This document shows, piece after piece, positions 23,699 through 33,118 of a stretch of 64,000 nt of DNA (position 1 is the stretch's first letter; each line of letters starts with the position of its first letter). Both the position numbers and the translations under genes were made by a program. The notes under the pieces are model-generated. The model had not been told where the DNA came from. It saw nothing but the letters and a program-made list of their open reading frames with translations, and made no database searches. The DNA comes from Methylocystis hirsuta. GTDB taxonomy: Bacteria; Pseudomonadota; Alphaproteobacteria; Rhizobiales; Beijerinckiaceae. The stretch is taken from contig NZ_QWDD01000001.1 of NCBI RefSeq assembly GCF_003722355.1, forward strand, positions 1,116,001-1,180,000, read 5' to 3'.

Positions 23699-23896
23699 CT
23701 GTTCAGGCCGAGCGCGAGGACGAACGGACCAAGCTCATCCACGGTTCGAGCCAAGGAAACCACGGTCCCGTTCGTCCGAGTTCCGGGGGATGGCCATCCC
23801 CCGGAACTCAGCCCCTTCTTCGCGAGTCGCGGGGCCATGACAAACATGCAAGGAAACCCTTTGCCAAGCCCCTCGCGCCCGGACGCGTCTGGGAGT
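23699..23896 (-). ncRNA. Candidate IS110 bridge-RNA region (highly structured leader)
   Basis: Just upstream of the transposase are two strong stems. GGACGAACGG-ACC (23718-23730) pairs with GGTCCCGTTCGTCC (23764-23777), enclosing a 33-nt loop. GAGTTCCGGGGGATGG pairs with CCATCCCCCGGAACTC (23778-23809), a perfect 32-bp palindrome. Bridge RNAs of IS110-group elements are encoded upstream of the transposase, so position and structure fit. No covariation or expression evidence is available from one sequence, and an ordinary terminator or operator is not excluded. Confidence 0.4.
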
Positions 23897-23929
23897 ATGG
23901 TGTCGTCCTCCCACGATGACAGGCGCCGC

Positions 23930-24994
23930 GTGACCGACACGGAAATTCGCCCAACGACCGAGGATGCGCGCTCCGCGCGGTCCTTCTGCGACGAGCAGGC
24001 CTTCGCCCTGGAGCGGATGCAGCTTGCGCTCGACGCCGGGCGCACCGGCATCTGGGACTGGAACCTCCTGACCGGCGAAGTGCATATCGACGAGCGCGTG
24101 CGACGCTTGTGGGGCCTTCCCGAGGGCGTTCCGGCAAGCTTTGAAATCTTCCGCAGCGCGCTGCATCCGCAGGACAAAAAGCGTACGAAAGAGGCTGTCG
24201 GCGTCGCGCTCGATCCCACGCACGAGGGCGATTACGAGATCGAATATCGCGTCATCGGTCAGACCGACCGCATCGAGCGCTGGGTTTCGGTGCGCGGCCG
24301 CACTTTTTTCGACGAAGGCCGCGCGGTCCGCATTCTCGGCACCGCGCGCGACATCACGCCGCGCAAGCAGCGCGAGCAGCATGTGCGCGTGCTCCTGCGC
24401 GAACTCGTGCATCGCTCGAAGAACCTGCTCGCCGTCGTACAGGCGATGTCGCGGCAGACGGCCGCCGGTTCACCCTCGGTCGAAGATTTTCAGCGCAAAT
24501 TCGGCGCGCGCCTGCAGGCGCTGTCGATGGCGCATGATCTGCTCGTGTCGCAGGATTGGCGCGGCGCCTCGATGCGCGAATTGGTGCGCGCTCAACTCGC
24601 CTATTGCATGGACGTGCCGCAGGGCGACGTGACGTCGCGCGCGACGATCGATGGCCCGAAAATCATGCTGAAGCCGGAGGCGGCGCAGAACATCGGCCTC
24701 GCTTTGCATGAGCTTGCCACGAACGCGCTAAGCTTTGGCGGCCTGTCGCGGCCGGATGGCGCCGTCTCGCTGACATGGCGCTTCGAAGACGGTCGGCTCA
24801 ATATCGAATGGCGCGAGAGCGGCGGCCCGGCGGTGGCGATGCCGCCGCGCGAAGGCTTCGGCCATAAGGTCATCAAGCGACTCGTCGCACAGGCGCTGGA
24901 TGGGACGGCGACGCTCAACTTCCCGCCCGATGGATTGGTTTGGACGCTGTCGATCCCGGCGAGCTACGCGACCGTCAGGGACGATCAGGCGTAG
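23930..24994 (+). CDS. HWE-family sensor histidine kinase with PAS domain
   Basis: A cytosolic kinase of about 354 residues. A PAS domain of PAS_3 type comes first (LALDAGRTGIWDWNLLTGEVHIDE ... GTARDITPRK). The HWE kinase domain follows, with the His box LLRELVHRSKNLLAVVQAMS and the N-box GLALHELATNALSFGGL, then IEWRESGG. HWE kinases in this order often feed the general stress response or light and redox sensing; the partner regulator is not adjacent. The start is uncertain: GTG 23930 is used, while ATG 23897 or 23837 would extend into the structured IS110 leader. The end overlaps the convergent DUF2252 gene by 20 bp. Confidence 0.85.
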   Translation: MTDTEIRPTTEDARSARSFCDEQAFALERMQLALDAGRTGIWDWNLLTGEVHIDERVRRLWGLPEGVPASFEIFRSALHPQDKKRTKEAVGVALDPTHEGDYEIEYRVIGQTDRIERWVSVRGRTFFDEGRAVRILGTARDITPRKQREQHVRVLLRELVHRSKNLLAVVQAMSRQTAAGSPSVEDFQRKFGARLQALSMAHDLLVSQDWRGASMRELVRAQLAYCMDVPQGDVTSRATIDGPKIMLKPEAAQNIGLALHELATNALSFGGLSRPDGAVSLTWRFEDGRLNIEWRESGGPAVAMPPREGFGHKVIKRLVAQALDGTATLNFPPDGLVWTLSIPASYATVRDDQA

Positions 24995-26342
24995 CGCCTC
25001 GCTGCGCACAGAACGCTTCGTAGTCCTTTGCGTTTTGCTGCGCATAGAGCATCGCGAAGGACGCGAGCGCGTCGTCGAACGCGTCGCTCTTCCCCATATA
25101 GCCCGCGAGAGCCGACGCATCGGTGGAACGCGCATGCGCGCGCGCCAAGGTGCGTCCGCACAGTTTGGCGTAATCCAGTAGGTCGTGGCGTTGCAGCAAT
25201 TCCGTGAGATCGCCGAGACGGCGCGTCTTCAGCTGACGCATGTAGAATTCTCGCTGCGAAGCCGGGTCGCGCGTCGGGCCGAGAAAAACGTCGGTTGCCG
25301 CCTGCATCATGCGTTGGCCTCTGACGACGCGCTCGCCCTGAACGCCGGGCCAGACGCCAAGACCAAAGCGCTCCAGCACGGACCGCTTTGCTTCTTTCAC
25401 CTGGATGTACAAGGGCTCGTCGTCCGGGCTCATAAACAATGCGATCGAGCAATAGGTTCCGAGGCTGCCGACGTCGACGGCTTTGAAAGCGATGTCGCAC
25501 AAACGGTAGCGGCCCAATAGAGCGGCGACGTGCGGCGGCAAATTCGCGAAGGCGGCGGCAATGAGCCCGTTGACATCGAATAGGTTGGCGATGCTTTCGT
25601 CGAAGTGAAAGAGCCGCGGCGGCCTATCTTCGATTCGCAAATCGCCGTTTGCTCCATTTGAAATCTTCGGAAAGTCGTCGGCATGATCGTCTTCGTCCCG
25701 ACGCGCAGACCGCGCGGCGTGCGCAACGGCGGGAAGAACTCGGTTACGCAGCTCCGCGAAGACGTCGCGTAGCGGCACGCGCGTGTTCCAGGCCTGGAGC
25801 GGCGACACGGCGGCGAGTTCTGTCACGGCCTTGCGATAGGCCTTAAGGGCGACCCGCGCCGTTGATCTTGAGGCACGCTCGCTTTTTCCTGCGCAAAGCG
25901 CCGCGACGACGACGCTTGTCGCGAAGCGGCGCAAATCGACCGTGACATCGACATTGGGCAGCGTCTCGTCGAAATCATTCAGATCGAAGAGCGGATGTCC
26001 TTCCGGCGACACGAAGGCGCCGAAATTCATGAGATGACAGTCGCCGCAGACCTGCGCGCGAATTCCTGGGGCCGGCTGCGTCGAAAGATCGGCGGCCATG
26101 ACGTCAGCGGCGCCGCGCAGAAAGGCATGCGGCGATTTGGCCATCGACTCGCGGCGAAGCGGAAGTAGGGATTGAATGCAATCGCGCTCGGTCTCGGCGA
26201 TGATCGCCGCCGCATTCCGGTTTGGGGCGGGCGTAAAGTTCGCCAGCGACTCGCGTGGGACGACCTTGCGCAGGGTCTTTCCTGCCGCATAGCGCGCGCC
26301 ACGGTTGGAGCTTTCTGCATGCGCAGCGCCTTCAATGATCAT
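24975..26342 (-). CDS. DUF2252 family protein
   Basis: A 455-residue protein of the DUF2252 family, which has a distant protein-kinase-like fold. Landmarks are RQ-type opening KTLRKVVPRESLANFTP, FLRGAADVMAADLS, QVCGDCHLMNFGAFVSPEGH, FDLNDFDETLPNV, VDLRRFATSVVVAA, PLYIQVKEAKRSVLE and QRMMQAATDVFLG. The C-terminal helix bundle ends in YEAFCAQRG. The biochemical role is unknown. It is convergent with the histidine kinase. Confidence 0.88.
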   Translation of the reverse strand: MIIEGAAHAESSNRGARYAAGKTLRKVVPRESLANFTPAPNRNAAAIIAETERDCIQSLLPLRRESMAKSPHAFLRGAADVMAADLSTQPAPGIRAQVCGDCHLMNFGAFVSPEGHPLFDLNDFDETLPNVDVTVDLRRFATSVVVAALCAGKSERASRSTARVALKAYRKAVTELAAVSPLQAWNTRVPLRDVFAELRNRVLPAVAHAARSARRDEDDHADDFPKISNGANGDLRIEDRPPRLFHFDESIANLFDVNGLIAAAFANLPPHVAALLGRYRLCDIAFKAVDVGSLGTYCSIALFMSPDDEPLYIQVKEAKRSVLERFGLGVWPGVQGERVVRGQRMMQAATDVFLGPTRDPASQREFYMRQLKTRRLGDLTELLQRHDLLDYAKLCGRTLARAHARSTDASALAGYMGKSDAFDDALASFAMLYAQQNAKDYEAFCAQRGATPDRP

Positions 26343-26403
26343 GATCAGGAAGTCCTTCAGCTCATAACAACGCTCAAAAAATTTCGGTCAGCCGGCTGTC
26401 CGC

Positions 26404-26817
26404 TCAGCCCAGCAGATCGATCAGCGGACCAATCAGCGGCGCGTCGGCGGGCGGCATCGGATAGTTGCGCAGATCGCGCGCCCGCGCCCATTTCACCGCC
26501 TGTCCCTCCGTCGGCGAAATAAAGCCCTCCCACTTACGGCAGACGTAAAGCGGCATCAGAAGATGGAAGTCGTCGTAGGCGTGGCTCGCGAACGTCAGCG
26601 GCGCGAGGCAGGGCGCGCAGACCCGCACGCCAAGTTCCTCTTCGAGTTCGCGCGCGAGCGCGTCTTCCGGCCGTTCGCCGGGATGTAGCTTGCCGCCGGG
26701 AAACTCCCACAGACCGGCGAGCTGCTTGCCTTCGGGACGTTGCGCGATCAGCACGCGATTGTCGGCGTCGACGAGCGCCGCCGCCACGACGAGAAGGAGA
26801 CTCACGGGCGCGCTCAA
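26404..26817 (-). CDS. mutT: 8-oxo-dGTP diphosphatase (MutT, Nudix family)
   Basis: Hydrolyses oxidised dGTP so it is not built into DNA. The 137-residue protein has the Nudix box GGKLHPGERPEDALARELEEEL after LAGLWEFPGGK, and the MutT-like start VSLLLVVAAALVDADNRVLIAQRP. It overlaps the upstream lipoprotein gene by 4 bp. Confidence 0.9.
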   Translation of the reverse strand: MSAPVSLLLVVAAALVDADNRVLIAQRPEGKQLAGLWEFPGGKLHPGERPEDALARELEEELGVRVCAPCLAPLTFASHAYDDFHLLMPLYVCRKWEGFISPTEGQAVKWARARDLRNYPMPPADAPLIGPLIDLLG

Positions 26818-27332
26818 TTGCCGGAGAGAACGACTTTCACCGGGCCGTTTTCCTTGCCGGTGAGCGTCACTTCTTCATACATCGCGCCGCCTTCAGGCGC
26901 GTGCGCATCCTTCGGCTTCCAGATGAGCTGGGTGGTGAGATAATAGCGTCCGGGCGCGACATTCTCGAAGGTGAATCGCCCGTTCGACTCCGTGGTCGTC
27001 GTGCGGGTCAGAGAGGCGTATTGCGTGTCCGGCTCGACCTTCGGAATTGACGCGGCCGGCAGGAATTTCACCGAGCCGTAAAAATTCTTGATGCGGGTCT
27101 GCGCATAGGTCGTGGCCGGTATCAGCCTGACGGTTTCGCCGGCGGCGTAGCGCACATTCGATCCCGAGGCGTCGCGCAGAAAGGCCTGTCCGGCGATGAC
27201 GCCCCTGCCGGGCGCCCTGATGTAACTCGCCTGCGAGGGATCGAAGCCAACGCTTGGCGATGGACCACGCGCGGCGTTGCAGGCTGAGAGCAGGGCGAGC
27301 GGCGCGACGAAGAGAAGCTTGACGCAACGCAT
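26814..27332 (-). CDS. Lipoprotein with carboxypeptidase-regulatory-like domain
   Basis: A 172-residue exported protein. The signal peptide ends in a lipobox (LFVAPLALLSAC, lipidated Cys at about residue 18). The C-terminal half is a Greek-key repeat like those in carboxypeptidase regulatory or Cna-B folds: TTTESNGRFTFENVAPGRYYLTTQ. The start at 27332 places the basic n-region correctly; the frame to 27365 would add an untypical extension. Function is unknown; it sits in the outer membrane or periplasm. It overlaps mutT by 4 bp. Confidence 0.75.
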   Translation of the reverse strand: MRCVKLLFVAPLALLSACNAARGPSPSVGFDPSQASYIRAPGRGVIAGQAFLRDASGSNVRYAAGETVRLIPATTYAQTRIKNFYGSVKFLPAASIPKVEPDTQYASLTRTTTTESNGRFTFENVAPGRYYLTTQLIWKPKDAHAPEGGAMYEEVTLTGKENGPVKVVLSGN

Positions 27333-27399
27333 GACAATAACGCTCCACAAGAACGCAGATCGCACACTTTGACCGGCGCCGACGCCGCACGCCCGCGGA

Positions 27400-27528
27400 T
27401 CAGACGGGCGAGGCGGCTTCGGCGGCGATGAGGCAATCTAGCACGTCATGCATCGTTCTGACGACTGCGACGCACAGCGACCGCTCAGCCGCAGTCGCCG
27501 GCGCGAGGTCGGGAATCTTGATCGTCAT
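27400..27528 (-). CDS. Doubtful small ORF after argJ
   Basis: A 42-residue frame, MTIKIPDLAPATAAERSLC..., starting 27 bp after the argJ stop on the same strand. It has no clear ribosome-binding site and no family I recognise. Codon use looks compatible with coding, but it is too short to be sure. Confidence 0.22.
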   Translation of the reverse strand: MTIKIPDLAPATAAERSLCVAVVRTMHDVLDCLIAAEAASPV

Positions 27529-27554
27529 TGCGCCCGACAGGATCACCCGGCCGA

Positions 27555-28802
27555 TCAACTCCGGTAGTCGCCGTTGATCGCGACATAGTCCTTTGTGAGA
27601 TCGCAGGTCCACACCGTCGCCGCGCCTTTGCCGAGTCCAAGATCGACGTTGATGACGATGTCGTCCCGCTTCATGATCTGCGACACTTCCGCTTCGTCAT
27701 AGTCGGGGTCGCGCAGTCCTTTGTGGGCGACGCGCACGCCGCCGAACCAGATCGCGAGCCTGTCGCGGTCGGCGTTCTCGCCGGCCTTGCCGACCGCCAT
27801 GACGATACGGCCCCAATTGGCGTCCTCGCCGGCGATCGCCGTCTTCACAAGCGGCGAATTGGCGATGGAGAAGGCGATGCGCTTCGCCGCCCTGGCGCTG
27901 TCGGCGCCCGTCACCGTCACCTCGACGAATTTGCGCGCGCCTTCGCCGTCCCTCACCACCTGATGGGCGAGATCGAGCAGCACGGCGTCGAGCGCACGCT
28001 TGAACTCAACGAGCCGCTTGTCGCTCGCCTTTTCGATCTTCGGCGCGCCGCGTTGCTTCGCCGCGCCGGTGGCGAAGAGCAGCAGCGTGTCTGACGTCGA
28101 CGTGTCCCCGTCGACGGTGATGGCGTTGAAGCTGCCTTTGACACCGCTCTCGAGCATCGCCTGCAGCGCCTCGGCGCCGATGGCGGCGTCGGTGAAGACG
28201 AAGGCGAGCATGGTCGCCATATCCGGCGCGATCATGCCCGCGCCCTTGGCGAAGCCGCTGATCGTCACGTCGACGCCGGCGATCGTCGCTCTTCGGGTCG
28301 AGAGCTTCGGATAGGTGTCGGTCGTCAGGATGGCGCGCGCGGCGTCCAGCCAGCCGTCGGGCCGCGCCTCTTGCGCGAGCTTCTCAAGCACCCCATCGAA
28401 TTTATGCGCGTCGAGCGGTTCGCCGATGACCCCCGTGGACGCCAGAAAAATCTGGCGCTCGGGCGCGCCGGTCGCCGCGGCGGCGAGCTTCGCCGAGAAT
28501 TTGACCGCCTGTGCGCCGGTCTTGCCGGTGAAGGCGTTGGCGTTTCCCGAATTGACGAGCAGCGCGCGCGCCTTGCCGCCCTTCAGCTTGTCGCGGCACC
28601 AGTCCACCGGCGCCGAGGGGCATTTGGATTTGGTGAAGACGCCGGCGACCGTCGTTCGCGCGTCGAGCAACGCCAGCATCACATCGGTGCGTCCGGCGTA
28701 GCGCACGCCCGCGGCGCCGACGCCGAAGCGAACGCCCTCGAGCGGCGGGATTTCGGGCGCGGATTTCGGCGCGAGCGGGGAGAGGGGGGCGTCGTGAGAC
28801 AT
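27555..28802 (-). CDS. argJ: Bifunctional ornithine acetyltransferase / N-acetylglutamate synthase
   Basis: Transfers the acetyl group from N-acetylornithine to glutamate, and in the bifunctional form also makes N-acetylglutamate from acetyl-CoA (cyclic arginine pathway). The 415-residue protein shows [24 protein letters not shown], and the self-cleavage site [16 protein letters not shown], where the Thr in MATML becomes the nucleophile of the beta chain. Further motifs are [15 protein letters not shown] and [11 protein letters not shown] near the C-terminus. The parvulin gene lies upstream on the same strand, separated by about 200 bp of repeats. Confidence 0.95.
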   Translation of the reverse strand: MSHDAPLSPLAPKSAPEIPPLEGVRFGVGAAGVRYAGRTDVMLALLDARTTVAGVFTKSKCPSAPVDWCRDKLKGGKARALLVNSGNANAFTGKTGAQAVKFSAKLAAAATGAPERQIFLASTGVIGEPLDAHKFDGVLEKLAQEARPDGWLDAARAILTTDTYPKLSTRRATIAGVDVTISGFAKGAGMIAPDMATMLAFVFTDAAIGAEALQAMLESGVKGSFNAITVDGDTSTSDTLLLFATGAAKQRGAPKIEKASDKRLVEFKRALDAVLLDLAHQVVRDGEGARKFVEVTVTGADSARAAKRIAFSIANSPLVKTAIAGEDANWGRIVMAVGKAGENADRDRLAIWFGGVRVAHKGLRDPDYDEAEVSQIMKRDDIVINVDLGLGKGAATVWTCDLTKDYVAINGDYRS

Positions 28803-28913
28803 CGCAGAGCCTTGTCAATCGGAGTGGACCTGCGCGGATGTGCCCGGCGCTACAGCTCCGCGTCAAGGCCGACGTGGGGCGGTCTCGCACAGTTCACTGT
28901 CTCCTGGAGGGGA

Positions 28914-28996
28914 GAGTCGCGCCGTCATTCGCGCGGGTCGCCGCCCCCAAACGCTTGCGTTTCAACCCTCCCCATCAAAGGGGAGGGCGAAGGGCT
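28914..28996. repeat. Hairpin-rich intergenic repeat between the parvulin gene and argJ
   Basis: Contains CTCCTGGAGGGGAG, the 14-bp palindrome AAACGCTTGCGTTT (28954-28967) and the stem CCCTCCCC ATCAAA GGGGAGGG, the last directly after the parvulin stop codon. It is related to the units at 16945-17115. It could act as a transcription terminator on the minus strand, though no T run follows. Confidence 0.4.
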
Positions 28997-29002
28997 CGGC
29001 GC

Positions 29003-29905
29003 TTACTTCTTCTTGGCATCAGCCGGCTTTTGCGTCGGGGCCGCCGGCTTGGCGCCGGGCGCGCCCTCGGCCGGCGCGTCGGAACGTTCGATCTTGGCGC
29101 CGTCGCGCAATTTCATGACGAGTTCGCTCTGCGCCTTCTGCACGACATAACGGGCGACCTGATCCTTCACCTCATTGAGCGGCGGGAAAACTTTCGGGCG
29201 CTTCTCGTCGAGCTTGATGATGTGCCAGCCGAACTGCGTCTTGATCGGATCGGAGACCTGACCCGGCTCCATCTTCGCCGCCGCGTCGCCGAACTCCGGC
29301 ACCATGCGGTCCTTCGTGAACCAGCCGAGGTCGCCGCCCTTGGCGCCGGGGTCCTTGGAAAGTTCGGTCGCGACCTTGCCGAAATCCTCGCCGGCCTTGA
29401 CGCGCTTCAGCGCGGCCTTCGCCTCTTCTTCGGTCGGCACCAGAATGTGGTGCGCGTGATATTCCGTTTCGGGCTTCTGGTTCTTCGCCGCTTCGTCATA
29501 GGTCTGCTTGACGGCCGCTTCAGTCGCCGCATTCTTGGCGACGTCGCCGAGCAACGTCTCCATCAGCGCCTTGTCGCGCAGATAGGCGAGCTTCTTGGCG
29601 AATTCCGGCGTCTCGGCAAGCTTATCGGCCTGCGCCTTCTGCACGACGAGCTGCTCGTCGATGAGGAAGTCGAGCACATAGGTTTCGCGCGCCTTTCCTT
29701 CGAGCTGACGCGGAATGGCGGGGCCAAGATCCTCCATCGCGAGCTTCAGGTCCTCGTCGGTGATCTCGACGCCATTGACCTTGGCGAGGGTTTTCGCGAC
29801 CGCAGATGTCGCGCCGACGGCGCTCATCGCCAGCAGGGCGGCGAGCGCGGTCGCTCCGAGCGCGGCGCGGACGAGAGAACGCGCATTCTTGCGGGCGTGA
29901 GACAT
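29003..29905 (-). CDS. Periplasmic parvulin-type peptidyl-prolyl isomerase
   Basis: Assists folding of exported proteins. The 300-residue precursor has a signal peptide (MSHARKNARSLVRAALGATALAALLAMSA, cleaved near AVA). A SurA/PrsA-like N-terminal region follows (LAKVNGVEITDEDLKLAMED), then a rotamase domain: EYHAHHILVPTEEEAKAALKRV, AGEDFGKVATELSKDPGAKGGDLGWF, and FGWHIIKLDEKRP. The Pro/Ala/Lys-rich tail ends ADAKKK. Start 29905 is chosen over 29917 for a normal signal peptide. Confidence 0.92.
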   Translation of the reverse strand: MSHARKNARSLVRAALGATALAALLAMSAVGATSAVAKTLAKVNGVEITDEDLKLAMEDLGPAIPRQLEGKARETYVLDFLIDEQLVVQKAQADKLAETPEFAKKLAYLRDKALMETLLGDVAKNAATEAAVKQTYDEAAKNQKPETEYHAHHILVPTEEEAKAALKRVKAGEDFGKVATELSKDPGAKGGDLGWFTKDRMVPEFGDAAAKMEPGQVSDPIKTQFGWHIIKLDEKRPKVFPPLNEVKDQVARYVVQKAQSELVMKLRDGAKIERSDAPAEGAPGAKPAAPTQKPADAKKK

Positions 29906-30030
29906 GATGTGCTCCAAAAAGAGGCCAGGGCGGCCCTGAACAAAAGCGGCCGTCGCCGCCGGCGGGAGATGCTCCTGCGCGAGGAATCCGGCGTATCTAT
30001 GCCCGAGGAGGCGGTTCTGACAACTCCCGG

Positions 30031-32988
30031 CTAAGCCGAAACCGGGCGCTCGGCGACCTCTCCGACGACGCTCGTGAAAATTTCCCGGGTTTTCTTCTGC
30101 GTATCGGCGAGCAGGGCTTCGAGGTTGGAAAGATCTGGCGCGTCGCCGACGCGCAGCAACAGCTCCGTCAATCCGCGCGGCGCGTCGGCGGGACGGAAAG
30201 CGTCGTCGATGGCAAGCCGCAGCAATTGCGTCAGCCCTTGATAGAGCTTTGAAGCCTCCGCCAGCGCGTCCGCCGCGCCTGCGTCGAGTAACCCGGCGTC
30301 TTTTACACGCTGCAGGGCGACCGTGGCGTTCGTTGAAAAAAGCTCGGGATGCTGCGGGCCATGCAGCAGCATCAAATATTGCGCGATAAACTCGATGTCG
30401 ATCAGTCCGCCGGGGACCTGCTTAACCTCCCAGGGGCTTGTCGAGCCCTTTTCCTTTTCGATCCGCCGGCGCATGGACAACACGTCGTCCTTTAGTTTTT
30501 GCGCGTCGCGAGGACGCGTCAGCGCCACTTGGATCGCCGCTTCAACCCGTTGTGTGAACGGCTCAGGACCCGCGACGACGCGAGCGCGGGTCAAGGCCAT
30601 GTGCTCCCATGTCCACGCTTCATGGGCCTGATAGTCCGAAAAGGCGGCGAGACTTACTGCGAGCGGCCCGCTGTTGCCGGAAGGGCGCAAACGAAAATCC
30701 ACCTCATAGAGCAGGCCTTCGGCCGTGGGAGCGGAAAGGGCGCTGATCAGCCTCTGCGTGAGGCGGCCATAATATTGCTGCGTTGAAATCGGCCGTCCGC
30801 CGCCCTGTGATTCCGCCAGTGGGTCGGCGTCATAGAGCAGCATCAGATCGAGATCGGACGCGGCCGTCATCTCGCATCCGCCAAGCTTGCCCATGGCGAC
30901 AACCGCGCACGCGCCGCCATCGATCGTTCCATGCGTTTTGGCGAATTCCTCGCAGACGCGCGCGAAGAGCTGGGCGATCAGCGTTTCGGCGAGCCGGGTA
31001 TAGGCGAAGCCGGCCTCAGTGACCGACGCCGATCCGGTCAGAATGCGCACGCCGATGAGGAATTTCTGCTCCTGTCCGAAGATGCGGGCGCGGTCGAGCG
31101 CGTCTTCATAGGAGCGCGCCTCGGCGAATTGCGCGGCGAGGCGCTCCTCCAGTTCGCTTTGCGTCGGCGCCGTCTCGAAAAAAGCCGGCTCCATCAGCGC
31201 GTCGAGCACGCGCGGGCGCCGGGAGATCGTTTCGGCGAGCTTGGGCGCCGCGCCCGTAATCGCGGCGAGGAGTTTGAGAAGTCGCGGCTGCGAGACGAGT
31301 AGGGAAAAGAGCTGTACCCCTGCCGGCAGTTTCGAGATGAGCCTGTCGAAGGCGAGAAAGGCGGCGTCGGCGTTTTCCGTCGCGGCGATGGCTTCGAGCA
31401 GGATGGGGGTGAGTTCCGTCAGCCGTTCGCGGGCCACGGTCGAACGCGTCGCGGCGTAGCGGCCGAAATGCCAGCCTCGGATAGTCGCGGTCACTGTCTT
31501 GGGGTTGGCGAAGCCCATATTGGCGAGGGTCTCGATCGTGCCGGGATCGTCGTCATCACCGGTGAAGACGAGATTGCCGGCCGAGGACGTCAGTTGCGGC
31601 GCGCTTTCGAAGAGCTTCGCATAATGGCTCTGCACCACGTCGAGCTGCTTCAACAGCGCTGCGGCGAAATCGGCGTAACCCGCAAAGCCCATCATGCGGC
31701 CGATGATGGCGACGCCGTCTTCAGTTTCCGGCAGCGTGTGCTTCTGCTCGTCGGCGACCATCTGGATGCGATGCTCGACGTCGCGCAGAAAGAGATAGGC
31801 TTCGCGCAGATCGTCGCGCGCCTCGCGCGCCACCCAGCCGCTCTCGACGAGCTGGTCGAGCATCGCCAGAGTCGAGCGCCCGCGCAGGCGCCGATCGCGC
31901 CCGCCGGTGATCAACTGCTGCGTCTGCACGAAGAATTCGATCTCGCGAATGCCGCCGCGGCCCAGTTTGATGTTGTGGCCGGCGACGGCGATCGCGCCGT
32001 GTCCCTTATGCGCGTGAATCTGCCGCTTGATCGAATGCACGTCGGCGATCGCGGCGAAGTCGAAATATTTGCGCCAGACGAAGGGCGCGAGCTCCTGCAG
32101 GAATTGCTCGCCGGCGAAAATGTCGCCCGCCACCGGCCGCGCCTTGATATAGGCGGCGCGCTCCCAGTTCTGGCCCATGCTTTCGTAATAGCTCAGCGCC
32201 GCTTCGAGCGGGATGGCGATCGGCGTCGCGCCCGGATCGGGACGCAGCCGCAAATCGGTGCGAAACACATAGCCGTCGGCGGTGCGCTCGCTGATGATCC
32301 GCACGATCCGCTTCGTCAGTCTGACGAAGAAATCCACATCCTCCGACGGGTCGGCGAGTCGCGCGCGCGAACGGTCGAAGAACACGATGAGGTCGATGTC
32401 GGAGGAGTAGTTCAGCTCAAAGGCGCCGCCCTTGCCCATGCCGAGAAAAATCCATCCCGATCCGCGTTCCGGGTCGCGCTGATCGGCGAGTTCGATCTTG
32501 CCGGCGAGCGCAGCGGCGCGCAGCGTGAAGCGAATGGCGGCGGAAAGCGTGGCGTCGGCGATCCGCGTCAGCGCCCGCGTCGCCTCCGGCATGTCCCAGA
32601 CTTTGGCGAGATCGGCGAGGGCGATGACGAGCGCGGCGTCCTGCTTCGTGAGGCGCAGCGCCCGCATCAGCTCGGCTTCGTCTTGGGTTTCGATGTTTTG
32701 CGTTTCTTCGATCAGCGCCTCGACGCGCTGCGCGGGATCGCTCTCAAGCGCTCTTACGAGCCGCGCCGCATCGCGCATGGCAAGGTCGGTCAGATAGGTC
32801 GACGCGCCCAAGACGCCGAGCAGCAGATCGCGCGCTTTCGGCCGTTCCTGCAACAGCGCCGCGAGCGCGCCATTGGCGGCTGCGTCCCTCTCCAACACGC
32901 GGGCGAGCGCCTCGTCGGCCCTCTTCGCGTCGAGAGGCTGAATGAAGACGCGGGCGCGGTCGATGAGCGAAGGTTCGGTCGGCGTCAA
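30031..32988 (-). CDS. glnE: Glutamine synthetase adenylyltransferase/adenylyl-removing enzyme
   Basis: Adjusts glutamine synthetase activity to nitrogen supply by adding or removing AMP. It carries two nucleotidyltransferase domains, with GKGGAFELNYSSDIDLIVFFD in the N-terminal half and GKLGGCEMTAASDLDLMLLYD in the C-terminal half. The linker has GRGGIREIEFFVQTQQLI, and the C-terminal half MRRRIEKEKGSTSPWEVKQVPGGLIDIEFIAQYL. From the TTG at 32988 (LTPTEPSLIDRARVF) the length is 985 residues, normal for the family. Upstream ATGs at 33120 and 33297 are open but overlap the start of the divergent ATPase gene. I regard the start as uncertain. Confidence 0.92.
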   Translation of the reverse strand: MTPTEPSLIDRARVFIQPLDAKRADEALARVLERDAAANGALAALLQERPKARDLLLGVLGASTYLTDLAMRDAARLVRALESDPAQRVEALIEETQNIETQDEAELMRALRLTKQDAALVIALADLAKVWDMPEATRALTRIADATLSAAIRFTLRAAALAGKIELADQRDPERGSGWIFLGMGKGGAFELNYSSDIDLIVFFDRSRARLADPSEDVDFFVRLTKRIVRIISERTADGYVFRTDLRLRPDPGATPIAIPLEAALSYYESMGQNWERAAYIKARPVAGDIFAGEQFLQELAPFVWRKYFDFAAIADVHSIKRQIHAHKGHGAIAVAGHNIKLGRGGIREIEFFVQTQQLITGGRDRRLRGRSTLAMLDQLVESGWVAREARDDLREAYLFLRDVEHRIQMVADEQKHTLPETEDGVAIIGRMMGFAGYADFAAALLKQLDVVQSHYAKLFESAPQLTSSAGNLVFTGDDDDPGTIETLANMGFANPKTVTATIRGWHFGRYAATRSTVARERLTELTPILLEAIAATENADAAFLAFDRLISKLPAGVQLFSLLVSQPRLLKLLAAITGAAPKLAETISRRPRVLDALMEPAFFETAPTQSELEERLAAQFAEARSYEDALDRARIFGQEQKFLIGVRILTGSASVTEAGFAYTRLAETLIAQLFARVCEEFAKTHGTIDGGACAVVAMGKLGGCEMTAASDLDLMLLYDADPLAESQGGGRPISTQQYYGRLTQRLISALSAPTAEGLLYEVDFRLRPSGNSGPLAVSLAAFSDYQAHEAWTWEHMALTRARVVAGPEPFTQRVEAAIQVALTRPRDAQKLKDDVLSMRRRIEKEKGSTSPWEVKQVPGGLIDIEFIAQYLMLLHGPQHPELFSTNATVALQRVKDAGLLDAGAADALAEASKLYQGLTQLLRLAIDDAFRPADAPRGLTELLLRVGDAPDLSNLEALLADTQKKTREIFTSVVGEVAERPVSA

Positions 32989-33118
32989 AATCTTTTCCCG
33001 GCTGAGCCGTCGATGCGGCGCTGGCCCTTCGGTATAATCCCGCGCGTGGCGCAAATCAGCCCCGGCGGGACAACGGCCTTGGGGCGTCTCTAATTTCAAA
33101 GCAACTGCGGGGAAATTC

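Larger units (their letters stand above)
22691..23896. mobile_element. IS110-family insertion sequence (ends approximate)
   Basis: The element contains an IS110-type transposase (22706-23698) and a structured non-coding stretch upstream of it. IS110 elements lack clear inverted repeats, so ends cannot be fixed from one copy. The left end is set where the palindromic repeat breaks off; the right end is a guess, before the kinase gene. Confidence 0.5.

Noticed and set aside
23699..23929. T-loop-like GGTTCGAGCC at 23743, possible tRNA
   Set aside because: No acceptor stem, anticodon arm or CCA-end pairing around it; the sequence belongs to the loop of the IS110 leader stem.
22898..23929. Long N-terminal extension of the histidine kinase (698-codon frame from 22898)
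   Set aside because: Antisense to the IS110 transposase; the PAS domain begins only after 23990.
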